Origin: CAWATZ01 sp963784995
GTDB taxonomy: Bacteria > Planctomycetota > Planctomycetia > Gemmatales > Gemmataceae
Direction: 5' to 3'
NCBI GenBank assembly: GCA_963784995.1
Contig: CAWATZ010000003.1
Span: forward strand, 1,178,001 to 1,242,000
Length of the DNA stretch: 64,000 nucleotides
Shown: in pieces, positions 17,238-26,713 of the stretch
How the letters are laid out: each line of letters begins with the position of its first letter
How positions within the stretch are numbered: position 1 is the stretch's first letter
Translations under genes and position numbers: made by a program
Notes under the pieces: generated by a model
The model's input: only the letters and a program-made list of their open reading frames with translations
What the model was told of the DNA's origin: nothing
Database searches by the model: none

Positions 17238-17472
17238 CCCAGGGCGTTGCCCTGGGCTATCGTGTTGCGCCCCTTCGGGGCGAAAGACAGGACACGCGCT
17301 CGACACCTGGGGCGATGCCCCAGGCTATTCTGTTGCGCCCCTTCGGGGCGAAAGACAGGACACGCGCTCGACACCTGGGGCGATGCCCCAGGCTATTCTG
17401 TTGCGCCCCTTCGGGGCTGTTGGCTTTCGCCCCGAAGGGGCGCAACACGATAGCCCAGGGCAACGCCCTGGG
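17238..17472. repeat. repeat cluster, family 4 (CCCAGGGC..GCGCCCCTTCGGGGC)
   Basis: This 235-nt block occupies the 348-nt gap between two minus-strand genes. It contains two direct 68-nt units (17281-17348 and 17349-17416). An outer unit at 17238-17286 is matched by its perfect inverted copy at 17424-17472. Each unit combines two small palindromes, CCTGGGGCGATGCCCCAGG and GCGCCCCTTCGGGGCG. Related copies are at 25195-25239 and 57602-57706. Confidence 0.9.
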
Positions 17473-17522
17473 GGAGAGGGGCAGCGGCCTTTTTCTTTCT
17501 GAGCCGCAATAGCAATACCCCG

Positions 17523-19061
17523 TCACTTCTTCGTGGGTTTGCTCTTCCGGAATTCATGCCCAAGATAACTGAAGCCCTCCACCTCCCCGGTCCGGTCCAG
17601 GCGGAACTGCACCAGCCGATCGCCGAACGCCTCCAGGTACAATACGGGCGGCTCCTTCAGCCGAAACGTGTCGAAGTGCCAGTGCTCCGCCGGCAGCGTG
17701 AACTTGCCCCAGCGGACCGTCAGGACGCCGCCCTCCGCGGTAATGCGCATCTGACCATGAGCTGGCTCCCCGTAAGTCCCTGCATACTTCCCAAGGGGCA
17801 AGGCCGGCTTCGTGTCCGGCTTGCGTTCCTTGAGCAGCCGCTCCTCCTTCTTTTTCTTCTCGACCTCCAGTTCCGCCCGCATCTCCAGGAATTTCGCGTT
17901 CCAATCCCAGGCCGGGGCCTGCAACTGCAGGTCCAGCAGACTGTTCGAGAGCGCCTCGGGGAGCGAGGTGCTGTCCAGGTTGGACAGGATGGCGATGCCG
18001 ATCTTCTCCTCCGGCAGCAGCACCACGCGCGAACGATAGCCATCCAGTGAGCCGCCGTGCGTGATCGTCTCCCGGCCCCGGTAGTCGGCGACTTGCCAGC
18101 CCAGGGCGTAGCTCTGCTGCACCGTGACCCCCTGCACCACCTTCCGCATCTCCTTGCTGATCGGCACCACCGCCAGCGGCGCGTGCGTCTGCCGCAGGAT
18201 CTCTGCCTTCAGCAGCGGCTTGCCCTCCCACCTCCCCTCGGCCAGCTGGAACCGCAGCCAGGCTGACAGGTCGCGCACGCTGGAGTTGATCCCGCCCGCC
18301 GCGGCCAGCGCATCCACCGGCAGCGGAGCGATCACCTGGATGGGGCCCTTGGTGCGTTCCTTCCGGGCATGCGGCCGGGCGTAGTTCGGCGACTTCTCCA
18401 TGTCGCTGACCCGGAAGTTGGTCGCCTTCATCCCCAGCGGATTCAGAAGGCGGGAGCGGACCAGTTCCTCCCAGGGCATCCCCGCCGCCCGCGCCGACGC
18501 CTCTCCCGCGGCGGCGTACTGGAGGTTGTTGTAGCCCCATTCGGAGCGGAAGGACTTGTCGGACCGGAGGAATTGCGAACGCCGGATCATCTCCTCGCGC
18601 TGCCAGGGGTGAACCACCCAGAGAATGTCATGGCGGACGACCCCCGTGCGATGGCACAGCAGGTCGCGGATGGTGACCTCGCGGTCGGCCAGCGGATCGT
18701 TCAGCCGGAAGCCGGGCAGGTGCTTGCGGACCGGATCGTCCCAGCTCATCTTGCCGTCCTGGATCAGCAAGCCGATGGCCGTCGCCGTGAAGGCCTTGGT
18801 GCAGGAGGCGATGGCAAAGAGCGTGTCCGGCGTCACCGGCGAGTCCCCGCCCAGTTTCTGCACGCCGTGCCCCTTGAGGTAGACCACCTTGTCGCCCTGG
18901 ACGATGACCACGGCCACGCCGGGCGCCTCGAAATCCTTCATCGCCTTCTGGACGAGGGCAGCGATTGCCTTCTCGTCCAGCTCCGGCGATTTCTTCTCCT
19001 CGCCGCGGACCGGCGGCGCCAGCAGGGCACAGGCCAGGATAACGAATACTGGTTGTCTCAT
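17523..19061 (-). CDS. serine hydrolase of the beta-lactamase class C / EstB family
   Basis: A 512-residue secreted hydrolase with signal peptide MRQPVFVILACALLAPPVRG. The class C beta-lactamase/penicillin-binding-protein fold spans about residues 35-370. The nucleophile motif S-x-x-K is seen in FAIASCTKAFTATAIG, the tyrosine motif in WGYNNLQYA, and the third motif in THGGSLDGYRS. A C-terminal lipocalin-like region (about residues 420-512, LGKYAGTYGEPAHG and following) is the DUF3471-type extension common in this family. Members act as esterases, D-aminopeptidases or peptidoglycan-related hydrolases; true beta-lactamase activity is unlikely. A Lys/Glu-rich linker (EVEKKKKEERLLKERK) joins the domains. 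Confidence 0.92.
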   Translation of the reverse strand: MRQPVFVILACALLAPPVRGEEKKSPELDEKAIAALVQKAMKDFEAPGVAVVIVQGDKVVYLKGHGVQKLGGDSPVTPDTLFAIASCTKAFTATAIGLLIQDGKMSWDDPVRKHLPGFRLNDPLADREVTIRDLLCHRTGVVRHDILWVVHPWQREEMIRRSQFLRSDKSFRSEWGYNNLQYAAAGEASARAAGMPWEELVRSRLLNPLGMKATNFRVSDMEKSPNYARPHARKERTKGPIQVIAPLPVDALAAAGGINSSVRDLSAWLRFQLAEGRWEGKPLLKAEILRQTHAPLAVVPISKEMRKVVQGVTVQQSYALGWQVADYRGRETITHGGSLDGYRSRVVLLPEEKIGIAILSNLDSTSLPEALSNSLLDLQLQAPAWDWNAKFLEMRAELEVEKKKKEERLLKERKPDTKPALPLGKYAGTYGEPAHGQMRITAEGGVLTVRWGKFTLPAEHWHFDTFRLKEPPVLYLEAFGDRLVQFRLDRTGEVEGFSYLGHEFRKSKPTKK

Positions 19062-19296
19062 CGCATCCGATCCTCTGTCCTCGATGTGTCTGCTCGGGTT
19101 CTCCCTTCTCTCCTTGAGGGAGAGAGGTCGGGCTCTTCAAGGGTAGATCCCATCTGGGTCAGATTATTCCCTCTGCTTGGACCAGGAAGCGTCTTTCCTC
19201 CCCGGTGATTTTCGTTGACACGGTCCAGGGATGACGTAACATCGATTATTGGGTTTTTCCTGGGAAAGACCAGTTGCTTTGCTCGGAGTGTGAGCG

Positions 19297-19854
19297 ATGC
19301 GCCTCGTTGCTCTCGCATGGGCCCTGGTGTTCGGCACGGCTGTGCTGACGGCAGGACCGAACGCCCCGCAAGAAGCCAGGGAGTTCACGCCAAAGAACGG
19401 CACTTTTACCATCCGGTTCCCTGCCGGCGTCAACTCCGGGCACCGCGAGAAAAAACTTACCATCGGCAAGCATGAAGTAACAGTCGAGCTGATGCAGTGC
19501 AAAACCAGCGCCGGCTGCACCTTCACTGCCGGTTCGATTGCCATGCCTGCCGAGGTCATCCGGCAAATCCCACCCGAGAAGCGGTTTCAGGTCATCAGCG
19601 AGGCGCTGATCAAGCCGCTCAAGGGAAAGCTGCTCGAAGGCAAAGAGGTCAAACAAGGGCCCGTCCCGGGCAAGGACTATCCCTTTGAGTGCCCCGCCGG
19701 GCGGGCCCGGATGCAGGTGTACCTGTCCGGCAACTGGGTGCTGTATGCTATTGTCGAGGGCAAATCCAAGGAGGAAGTGAACTCCAAGGAAGCCGAGGCC
19801 TTTTTCGCCTCCTTCAAGCTGTCGCGGCAAACGAAGGAGCAGCATCCGAAGTGA
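19297..19854 (+). CDS. secreted protein of unknown function
   Basis: A 185-residue protein with signal peptide MRLVALAWALVFGTAVLTA. The mature part (FTPKNGTFTIRFPAGVNSG, GKDYPFECPAGRARMQVYL, and the C-terminal EAEAFFASFKLS) looks like a single alpha/beta domain of the kind seen in planctomycete exported proteins that end in a F-F-x-S-F-x-L motif. No catalytic motif is visible. It is 76 nt upstream of a WD40 gene on the same strand and might be co-transcribed with it. I do not recognise a characterised family. Confidence 0.75.
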   Translation: MRLVALAWALVFGTAVLTAGPNAPQEAREFTPKNGTFTIRFPAGVNSGHREKKLTIGKHEVTVELMQCKTSAGCTFTAGSIAMPAEVIRQIPPEKRFQVISEALIKPLKGKLLEGKEVKQGPVPGKDYPFECPAGRARMQVYLSGNWVLYAIVEGKSKEEVNSKEAEAFFASFKLSRQTKEQHPK

Positions 19855-19930
19855 AGGACTGATCTACCACAGAAAGAATCCCGGTCCTCTGCATTGAGGC
19901 AGCAACCAGGAGCGCGGGCCGAGGTGAACG

Positions 19931-22477
19931 ATGCAGACGCTGGTGAGACGAAAACCTGGGGTCACGTGCTTGTGCCTGGCCTGCCTGGAGCTGGTTCTGC
20001 TGCCGCTTGCAGCACAGGAACCCAAGCTGCTCGAGACGCTCAAGGGGCACAGGGGCCCTGTGAAATGCGTCGCGTACAGCCCGGACGGGAAGATGCTGGC
20101 CTCGGCCGGCTACGACAAGACCATCAAACTGTGGGACCTGGCGACCGGCAGGGATCTGGACACCCTCCAGGGGCATTCGGAAACGGTGGAGTCCGTGGCG
20201 TTCAGTCCGGATGGCAAGACGCTGGCCTCGGGCAGCTCAGACAAGACAATCAAGCTGTGGGACGTGGCCACGGGCAAGGAAAAGGCCACCCTCCAGGGGC
20301 ACGTGTACGCGGTGCTTTCCGTGGCGTACAGCTCCGACGGCAAGACGCTGGCCTCGGGCAGCTCAGACAAGACAATCAAGCTGTGGGACGCGGCGACGGG
20401 CAAGGAAAAGGTCACCCTGAAGGGGCACGTGGGTTCGGTCTGTTCCTTGGCGTTCAGTCCGGACGGCAAGACCTTGGCCTCGGGGAGCGGAGTGCCTCCC
20501 TCTCTGGAAGACTTTGAACGCAAAGTGTTTTACCTTCCCGGAGTAATCAAGCTGTGGGACGTGGCGACGGGCAAGGAACTGGCCTCCTTCAGGGGACACA
20601 AGGGCTTCGTGCGTTCCGTGGCCTACAGCCCGGACGGCAAGACGCTGGCCACGGCGAGTGGGGATGGCACGATCAGGCTGTGGGACGCGGCAACGGGCAA
20701 GGAACTGGCCATCCTCGAGGCAGGGGACGCAGTGAATTGCGTGGCCTACAGCCCGGACGGTAAGATGCTGGCTGCGGGGATTCGTTGGGACCACACGGTC
20801 AAGGTGTGGGGAGACAAGGCCGGATTCGTTCGTGCGGCCGACGGTCCAGGTTCAGGGCAGGACAGGAGCATCCCTCCGCTTCTCGATCTTCACGGCAAAC
20901 CTCTTCCAGCCGGCGCTCTGGCACGCCTGAGAACCGCCCAGCGTTACACGTGGCCGATCTGCTTCGTCGCCTATGCGCCCGATGGGCAGACCCTGGCGAC
21001 CCTGGGGGGCAATCCCTATGGGGTCCAGCTTTGGGAGGCAAAAACCGGCAAGTACCTGCGTGCGCTCGCGCAACCCAAGGAGGCTGTGCCGTCCCGTTTC
21101 CTGGGCTGGGGGCGCGACCCCCTCATCTTTTCGCCCGATGGCTCTCGGCTCTACTGCACTCCTGACCGTTATTCCCTCGCTTTCTGGGACCTGAGTAAGA
21201 TGGATGCCTATCAGGTGTTCCATCGCCATCGCACGGTGGAAGAGGATTGTCTCGGGCCATGCGGTCTCTCTCCAAATGGAGAGCTGATGGCCGTGGACGA
21301 GTTTTCGTTTCCCAAACAATCCAGCCGGCTCCTGCTCCTGGATTGCACTCGAAAGCGCGAACCACAAACCATCCCGCTCCCTTCACGTACCTACCCAACA
21401 GGGCGGGGACCGGTCTTCTCACCTGACGGCAGGTTTCTCGCTGTCCCTTTGCAGAAGCATAACACCGATTCCCTCGGGGCCCCAACCATTTCCTTGTGGG
21501 ATGTCGCGACCGGGAAAGAGCTGCGCCAGTTTCACGGTCATGCGTACCCCGTGGCGGACCTGGCGTTCTCACCCGACGGCAAGCTCCTGGCCTCTTGTGA
21601 GAAATCTGCTCTTACGGCGGGTTCCGCAACAGAGGAAACGATTCTTCATCGAACGATTCGCCTGTGGGACGTTGCCACGGGGAAAACTCGGTTCGTCTTC
21701 GATTGTTACGAGGGCGATTTCTGCTCGCTGGCGTTTTCTCCCGATGGCCAGACCATTGTCTCAGGAAACGAGAATGGCCTGATCCGGGTCTGGGAAGTGA
21801 AAACCGGCAAAGAAGTGCTGCGCTTGCAAGACAGAGCCTATCCGCTGGACGCGCTCGCACTTTCCCCGGATGGTCAAACGGCCGCTGCGGCGCACGGTTA
21901 CGATAACGCGTTGATCTGGTCTCTCGCACCGGCCGGCTGGCGACCTCCGGCAAGCGGATTGACCGCGCAGGAGCGCACGGAACGCTGGAACGCCCTGGCC
22001 AACAGGGATGCCGCCAGGAGCTATCGCGCCGTCTGGGACCTCGCCGCGACGCCTGGCGAAACGGTCGCGTTCCTCAAGGAGCGGCTGCAACCGGCGGCTC
22101 CCGTGCCGGCGGAACGCCTCAAGCAGCTCATCGCTGCCCTGGACAGTGATACAATCGCTCAGCGCGACGCAGCAAGACGAGAGCTATCCCAGCTGGGGAC
22201 CGTGGCTGAAGCAGCGTTGCGGAAAGCCCTGGAGGACTCGCCATCCGCGGAGTTCCGTCAACGTGCGGAAGCGTTCCTCAAGGCAATGCCCTCCTGGGCC
22301 ATCAAAGATTCGGAGCCGCTCCAGAAGGTCCGCGCCATCTGGGTGCTCCAGAGGATCGCTACCCCCGAAGCGCGTGCCCTCCTCGAAAAGCTGGCTGCCG
22401 GTGCTCCCGGCGCCGGACCAACACAGGAAGCCAGAGCGGCCCTCGAGTCACTCAATCGGATCAAGAAGAAACGGTAG
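19931..22477 (+). CDS. large secreted WD40 protein with helical C-terminus
   Basis: An 848-residue protein with signal-like N-terminus (CLCLACLELVLLPLAA). The first half (about residues 35-300) has six classic WD40 blades (FSPDGKTLASGSSDKTIKLW). Blade 4 carries an inserted loop (GVPPSLEDFERKVFYLPG). A second, more diverged propeller covers about residues 330-660. The C-terminus is a HEAT-like helical segment (IAALDSDTIAQRDAARRELS, then VRAIWVLQRIATPEARALL) resembling the one at the N-terminus of the smaller WD40 genes at 6089 and 9581. Blades 2 and 3 are almost identical at DNA level, so one arose recently. A scaffold role is inferred; no partner is known. Confidence 0.88.
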   Translation: MQTLVRRKPGVTCLCLACLELVLLPLAAQEPKLLETLKGHRGPVKCVAYSPDGKMLASAGYDKTIKLWDLATGRDLDTLQGHSETVESVAFSPDGKTLASGSSDKTIKLWDVATGKEKATLQGHVYAVLSVAYSSDGKTLASGSSDKTIKLWDAATGKEKVTLKGHVGSVCSLAFSPDGKTLASGSGVPPSLEDFERKVFYLPGVIKLWDVATGKELASFRGHKGFVRSVAYSPDGKTLATASGDGTIRLWDAATGKELAILEAGDAVNCVAYSPDGKMLAAGIRWDHTVKVWGDKAGFVRAADGPGSGQDRSIPPLLDLHGKPLPAGALARLRTAQRYTWPICFVAYAPDGQTLATLGGNPYGVQLWEAKTGKYLRALAQPKEAVPSRFLGWGRDPLIFSPDGSRLYCTPDRYSLAFWDLSKMDAYQVFHRHRTVEEDCLGPCGLSPNGELMAVDEFSFPKQSSRLLLLDCTRKREPQTIPLPSRTYPTGRGPVFSPDGRFLAVPLQKHNTDSLGAPTISLWDVATGKELRQFHGHAYPVADLAFSPDGKLLASCEKSALTAGSATEETILHRTIRLWDVATGKTRFVFDCYEGDFCSLAFSPDGQTIVSGNENGLIRVWEVKTGKEVLRLQDRAYPLDALALSPDGQTAAAAHGYDNALIWSLAPAGWRPPASGLTAQERTERWNALANRDAARSYRAVWDLAATPGETVAFLKERLQPAAPVPAERLKQLIAALDSDTIAQRDAARRELSQLGTVAEAALRKALEDSPSAEFRQRAEAFLKAMPSWAIKDSEPLQKVRAIWVLQRIATPEARALLEKLAAGAPGAGPTQEARAALESLNRIKKKR

Positions 22478-22480
22478 GAA

Positions 22481-22624
22481 GGGTGCATATCCGCAGTTGC
22501 GCGGCAGAGATCGAGAAACACAAGCCCGGAGCGCCAGCGACGGGACAACGGGGGTCCCGTCGCTTCTGCTCCGGGCTTGTGTTTTCGGGCCCTGAGCCCT
22601 CGGCGCAGTTGCGGATATGCACCC
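22481..22624. repeat. nested palindrome after the WD40 gene
   Basis: The outer arms (22481-22502 and 22603-22624) match with two mismatches. The inner arms 22516-22532 and 22568-22584 (AAACACAAGCCCGGAGC and its complement) are perfect, and a third pair (GCGACGGGA/TCCCGTCGC) lies inside them. It starts 3 nt after the upstream stop codon. The gap to the next gene (to 22733) otherwise shows nothing. Confidence 0.85.
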
Positions 22625-22733
22625 CCGGTAGGAAAATCCTTTTGCCCTCCGGACCGAAATCTGGTAGTTCTAAAGAAGTAGACCTGCCTGCCGCCTGTTC
22701 CCTCCTGGCGTGGTTTGATCGGGGGCCCCACCC

Positions 22734-25194
22734 ATGATGCTCCGCGGTGCCGTGCTGGCCATCTTCTGCTGCTTGCTCGCCGTCCCGGCTGGCCGCGCTG
22801 CCGAGTACGCCTCCGTGTCCGTCGATCCCGCCACGATCACCCTCACCGGCCCCTCCGCCAGTTACTCCCTGCTCGTGGACGGGTTGGAGCGCGATGGCCG
22901 CCACGTCGATCTGACCCACGAGGCTCGCTATCGCTCCGCCGATCCGCGCATTGCCGAGGTGAGTCCAACCGGGGTCGTTCGCGCCCGAGGCGATGGCCAG
23001 ACCACCATCACCGTCGAGGCCGGAGGCCGGGCGCTGACCGTCGCGGTGCGGACCCAGGGAACCAGCCAGCCGCGACACGTCACCTACTCCGCCGACGTGC
23101 TGCCGATCTTCAGCCGCTTTGGCTGCAACAGCTCGGCCTGTCACGGCAAGGCGGAGGGACAAAACGGTTTCAAGCTCTCCGTCTTCGGCTTCGATCCAGC
23201 CGGCGACCTGGCCGCCCTGACCAAGGAGGCCCGCGGCCGGCGCATCTTCCCGGCGGCGGCGGAGCAGAGCCTGCTCCTGCGCAAGATGAGCGGCCAGATG
23301 GCCCACGGCGGCGGCGCCAAGGTGCCGCGAACCTCGGCCGATTACGAGACGGTCCGTGCCTGGATCGCGGCGGGGACGCCACTGAGTTCGCCGGACGATC
23401 CCGTGGTGCAATCGGTCCGCGTCGAGCCGGCCGAGCGGCTGCTGCGGCCCCGTCAGCCGCAGCAACTGCGCGTCATCGCCCGTTACAGCGACGGCCGGCA
23501 GGTGGACGTCAGCGCCCTGGCTCGCTTCCAGTCCAACAACGACGGCCTGGTCAGCGTCCAGCCGAGCGGCCTGATCCAGGCCGGCGACGTGCCCGGCGAG
23601 GCCGCGGTCATGGCCAGCTTCATGAACGCGATCGCCATCTGCCGGGTGATCGTGCCGCGCTCCGAGACGATCAGTAACTACCCTGCCCTGCCCGAGAACA
23701 ACTTCATCGACAAGTTGGTCTTCGCCAAGCTCCGCAAGCTGAACGTCCTCCCCTCCGAGCTGGCCGACGACTCCGAGTATCTGCGCCGGGTCCATCTCGA
23801 CCTGATCGGCACGCTCCCCACCCCGGCCGAGGCCCGTCGTTTCCTGAGCGATCCGCGGCCCGACAAACGCGCCCGCCTGGTCAACGAACTGCTGGAGCGA
23901 TCCGAGTTCGCGGACCTCTGGACCTTACAGTGGGCCGACCTGCTTCGGGTCGATCGCGGCGTGCTGGGACATAAACGGGCTTACGCTTACTATCGCTGGA
24001 TTCGCGAGCAGATCGCGGCCAACGTGCCGCTGGATCGCTTTGCCCGCGCGGTACTGACCGCCGAGGGACCGCTGCAAGAGGTCGGTCCCGCCGCGTTCTA
24101 CCGCGTTGTCACCAAGCCGGGCGAGATGGCCAGCACGCTGTCGCAGGTCTTCCTGGGTGTGCGCATTGCCTGCGCGGAGTGCCATCATCATCCGTTCGAC
24201 CGCTGGAGCCAGGACGACTATTACGGCATGCAGGCGTTTTTCGCGGGGACTGCGGTGCGTCCCGGTCCGCGTGGCGAGTCCCTGGTTGCCGATGGAACGG
24301 CGACGGCCCGCAATCCGCGCAGCGGCCAGTCCATCCCGGCGCTTCCGCTGGGTGCCGTAGCGACGGGCGGCTCGCCTGTCGAAAGCGGACAGGCGAGCCG
24401 CCCGTCGCTACGGGACGATCCCCGGCTTGTCCTGGCCGACTGGCTGACCAGGCCCGACAATCCGTATTTCGCTCGCAACATGGCGAATCGCACGTGGGCC
24501 CACCTGCTGGGTCGCGGCCTGGTCGAGCCGGTCGATGACGTCCGCGCCACCAATCCGCCGACCAATCCGGAACTGCTGGACGCGCTGGCCCGCCATCTGG
24601 TCGAGAGCAAGTACGACATTCGCGCCCTGATCCGCACCGTCACTGCCTCGCGGGTCTATCAGCTCTCGTCCCGGCCCAACGCGACCAACGAACTCGACGA
24701 GCAGAATTACTCACGGGCCCTGTTCAAGCGCGTCGGTGCCGAGGTGCTGTGCGACATGGTCGGCCAGGTGACCGGCATTCCCGAGCGCTTCCCCGGCGTG
24801 GCCCCGGGAACGCGGGCCATCCAGCTGTGGGACAGCAAGGTGCCGCACTACTTCCTCAAGGTGTTCGGCCGGCCCGAGCGGCTCAGCGCCTGCGAGTGCG
24901 AGCGCAATGGCGAGCCGAGCGTTGCCCAGGTGCTGCACCTGCTCAATGCACCGGAGATCCAGTCCCGGCTCACGCACGAGGCGGGTTCCGCTTGCCCGCA
25001 TGGTCCGGCGCTTGCCCGAGGACAAAGCATTGGTGGAGGAGCTGTACCTGACGTACTTCAGCCGCTTGCCCACCGAGCGGGAACGGCAAAAGGCACTGGC
25101 TTATTTGCGAGAACACGGCGGCAATCGCCGGCAGGCGGCCGAGGACCTGGCCTGGGTGATGCTGAATTCGCTGGAGTTTGTATTTAACCATTGA
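22734..25194 (+). CDS. secreted DUF1549/DUF1553 cytochrome-like protein, one frameshift
   Basis: About 820 codons. A signal peptide (LAIFCCLLAVPAGRAA) is followed by a bacterial Ig-like (Big2) domain. Next comes a cytochrome-like PSCyt segment (FGCNSSACHGKAEGQNGFKL), DUF1549 (about residues 320-510, FIDKLVFAKLRKLNVLPSEL) with a second haem-like motif CAECHHHPFDRW, and DUF1553 (about residues 565-810, LVLADWLTRPDNPYFARNMA). The last 70 codons are in another frame from about 24980 (MVRRLPEDKALVEELYLTYF) and end at 25194, the normal C-terminus of the family. It heads an operon with DUF1501 and PPC genes, the usual planctomycete set of unknown function. A 59-bp palindrome is inserted in frame at 24355-24413. 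Confidence 0.9.
24355..24413. repeat. palindrome inside a coding sequence
   Basis: Perfect 26-bp arms (24355-24380 and 24388-24413) with a 7-nt loop. It lies within the DUF1549/DUF1553 gene and is translated as AVATGGSPVESGQASRPSLR, between the two domains, where a low-complexity linker can be tolerated. The frame stays open across it. Confidence 0.93.
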
Positions 25195-25239
25195 GCCCCG
25201 AAGGGGCGCAACAGGATAGCCTGGGGCATCGCCCCAGGG
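25195..25239. repeat. family 4 repeat, single copy
   Basis: Directly after the TGA of the DUF1549/1553 gene. It contains GCCCCGAAGGGGCGCAACA and CCTGGGGCATCGCCCCAGG, the two small palindromes of the family seen at 17238 and 57602. It separates two genes of one operon by only 55 nt. Confidence 0.88.
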
Positions 25240-25249
25240 TTCGGGGGGC

Positions 25250-26590
25250 ATGATCGTGAACCGGCAATCCTTCTGTGACGGTCTGATCCGGCGAGACTTC
25301 CTCCGCCTGGGCACGGCCAGCCTGTTTGGCATGAGCTTCGCCTTGCCATCGCTGCTTGCCCGTCAGGCCCGGGCCGCGGCGGAGGGCAAGATGACTCGCC
25401 CCGTCTCGCTGATCTATCTGTTCTTGCACGGCGGCCTCAGCACCATCGACACGTTCGATCTGAAGCCCGACGCCCCCGCAGAGTTCCGTGGCGAGTTCAA
25501 GCCGATGAGTACCAACGTCCCAGGAATCCAGGTCTGCGAGCATCTGCCGAAGCTGGCCCGGCACCTGGACAAGCTGTCGCTGATCCGCTCCTTCCGGCAT
25601 CACAACTCCGACCACGGAGCCGCCGACCACTACATGCTCACCGGCTACTTCCCCCAGGCCGGCTTCAACCCCGGCCTGAAGCCCAACAACCAGCGGCCCG
25701 CTTTCGGTTCGATCATCGCCCGCAAGCTCGGACCACTGGGCTCGGTGCCGCCCTACGTCTGTTTGCCCAAGATGCACCCCAGCTGTGGCTCCGCCTACCT
25801 CGGCGCCTCGGCGTCCCCCTTTGTCATCGAGGCCGACCCCAACACGCCCAATTTCTCAGTCCCCGACGTGGTGCCGCCCCCGGCACTGCCCGCCGATCGA
25901 TTGGAGGCACGCCGCAAACTCCTGCAGGACGTGGATCGCTTCCAGCAGAGCAGCGAGGTCCGGGCCAACCGCCACGCCCGGACGGTCAACGTCTTCCAGC
26001 AGAAGGCGTTCGAGCTGATGACCTCACCCGAGGCCAAGAAAGCGTTCGACATCCGCTCCGAGCCGGACAAGCTGCGCGAGGAATATGGCCGCAACTCGCT
26101 GGGCCAGTCGTGCCTGATGGCCCGCCGGCTGGTGGAGGCGGGAGTCCGCTGCATCACCATCGATCACAGTAACTGGGACACCCACGACAACAACTTCCGC
26201 ACCCTCAAGGGCCAGCTGCTGCCGTTCCTCGACGCCGGCCTGTCCACGCTGCTGCGCGACCTGCGCGACCACGGCCTGCTGGAGACGACCCTGGTGCTGG
26301 TCACCGGCGAGTTCGGCCGGACGCCGCGGATCAACAACAACGCCGGCCGCGACCACTGGGGCCCCGCCTTCACGGTGGCGCTGGCCGGCGGCGGCATCAA
26401 GGGCGGCCGGGTCATCGGCAAGTCCAGCCCCCGCGCCGAACGGCCGGCCAGCGACCCCTACGGACCCGAGGACCTGTCGGCTACCATCTGCCATCTGATG
26501 GGCATTGACCCCGAAGAGGAGTTCCTCACTCCCGAAGGCCGGCCGGTCAAGATCACCAACAACGGCCGGGTCATTCAGGGGCTGCTGTGA
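25250..26590 (+). CDS. DUF1501 protein with Tat signal
   Basis: A 446-residue protein of the DUF1501 family, which has the alkaline-phosphatase/sulfatase-like fold. The twin-arginine export signal IRRDFLRLGTASLFGMSFA is clear. Family marks are LIYLFLHGGLSTIDTFDLKP, FRHHNSDHGAADHYMLTGY, VRCITIDHSNWDTHDNN, and VTGEFGRTPRINNNAGRDHW near the C-terminus. In planctomycetes this gene usually follows a DUF1549/DUF1553 gene, as here, and the pair probably act together outside the cytoplasmic membrane. No enzymatic activity is established. The gene is intact, unlike the DUF1501 gene at 60973. Confidence 0.95.
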   Translation: MIVNRQSFCDGLIRRDFLRLGTASLFGMSFALPSLLARQARAAAEGKMTRPVSLIYLFLHGGLSTIDTFDLKPDAPAEFRGEFKPMSTNVPGIQVCEHLPKLARHLDKLSLIRSFRHHNSDHGAADHYMLTGYFPQAGFNPGLKPNNQRPAFGSIIARKLGPLGSVPPYVCLPKMHPSCGSAYLGASASPFVIEADPNTPNFSVPDVVPPPALPADRLEARRKLLQDVDRFQQSSEVRANRHARTVNVFQQKAFELMTSPEAKKAFDIRSEPDKLREEYGRNSLGQSCLMARRLVEAGVRCITIDHSNWDTHDNNFRTLKGQLLPFLDAGLSTLLRDLRDHGLLETTLVLVTGEFGRTPRINNNAGRDHWGPAFTVALAGGGIKGGRVIGKSSPRAERPASDPYGPEDLSATICHLMGIDPEEEFLTPEGRPVKITNNGRVIQGLL

Positions 26591-26593
26591 AGA

Positions 26594-26713
26594 TGACAAG
26601 GTGACAAGGTGACAAGGTGACAGACATGATCAGAACGATGACAAACGCCTGGTCTCCTTGGCTTGTGAGTTTGCTTGTCACCTTGTCACCTTGTCACCTT
26701 GTCACCTTGTCAC
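26594..26713. repeat. octamer repeats GTGACAAG / CTTGTCAC around a start codon
   Basis: About 3.6 direct copies of GTGACAAG (26594-26622) precede the start of the PPC gene. Five copies of the complementary CTTGTCAC (26674-26713) lie inside its signal-peptide codons. The two blocks can pair over about 29 bp and enclose the start codon in a loop of about 51 nt. Confidence 0.92.

Noticed and set aside
17281..17416. CRISPR-like array
   Set aside because: Only two direct units, no distinct spacers, and the units contain their own palindromes; they belong to a dispersed repeat family.
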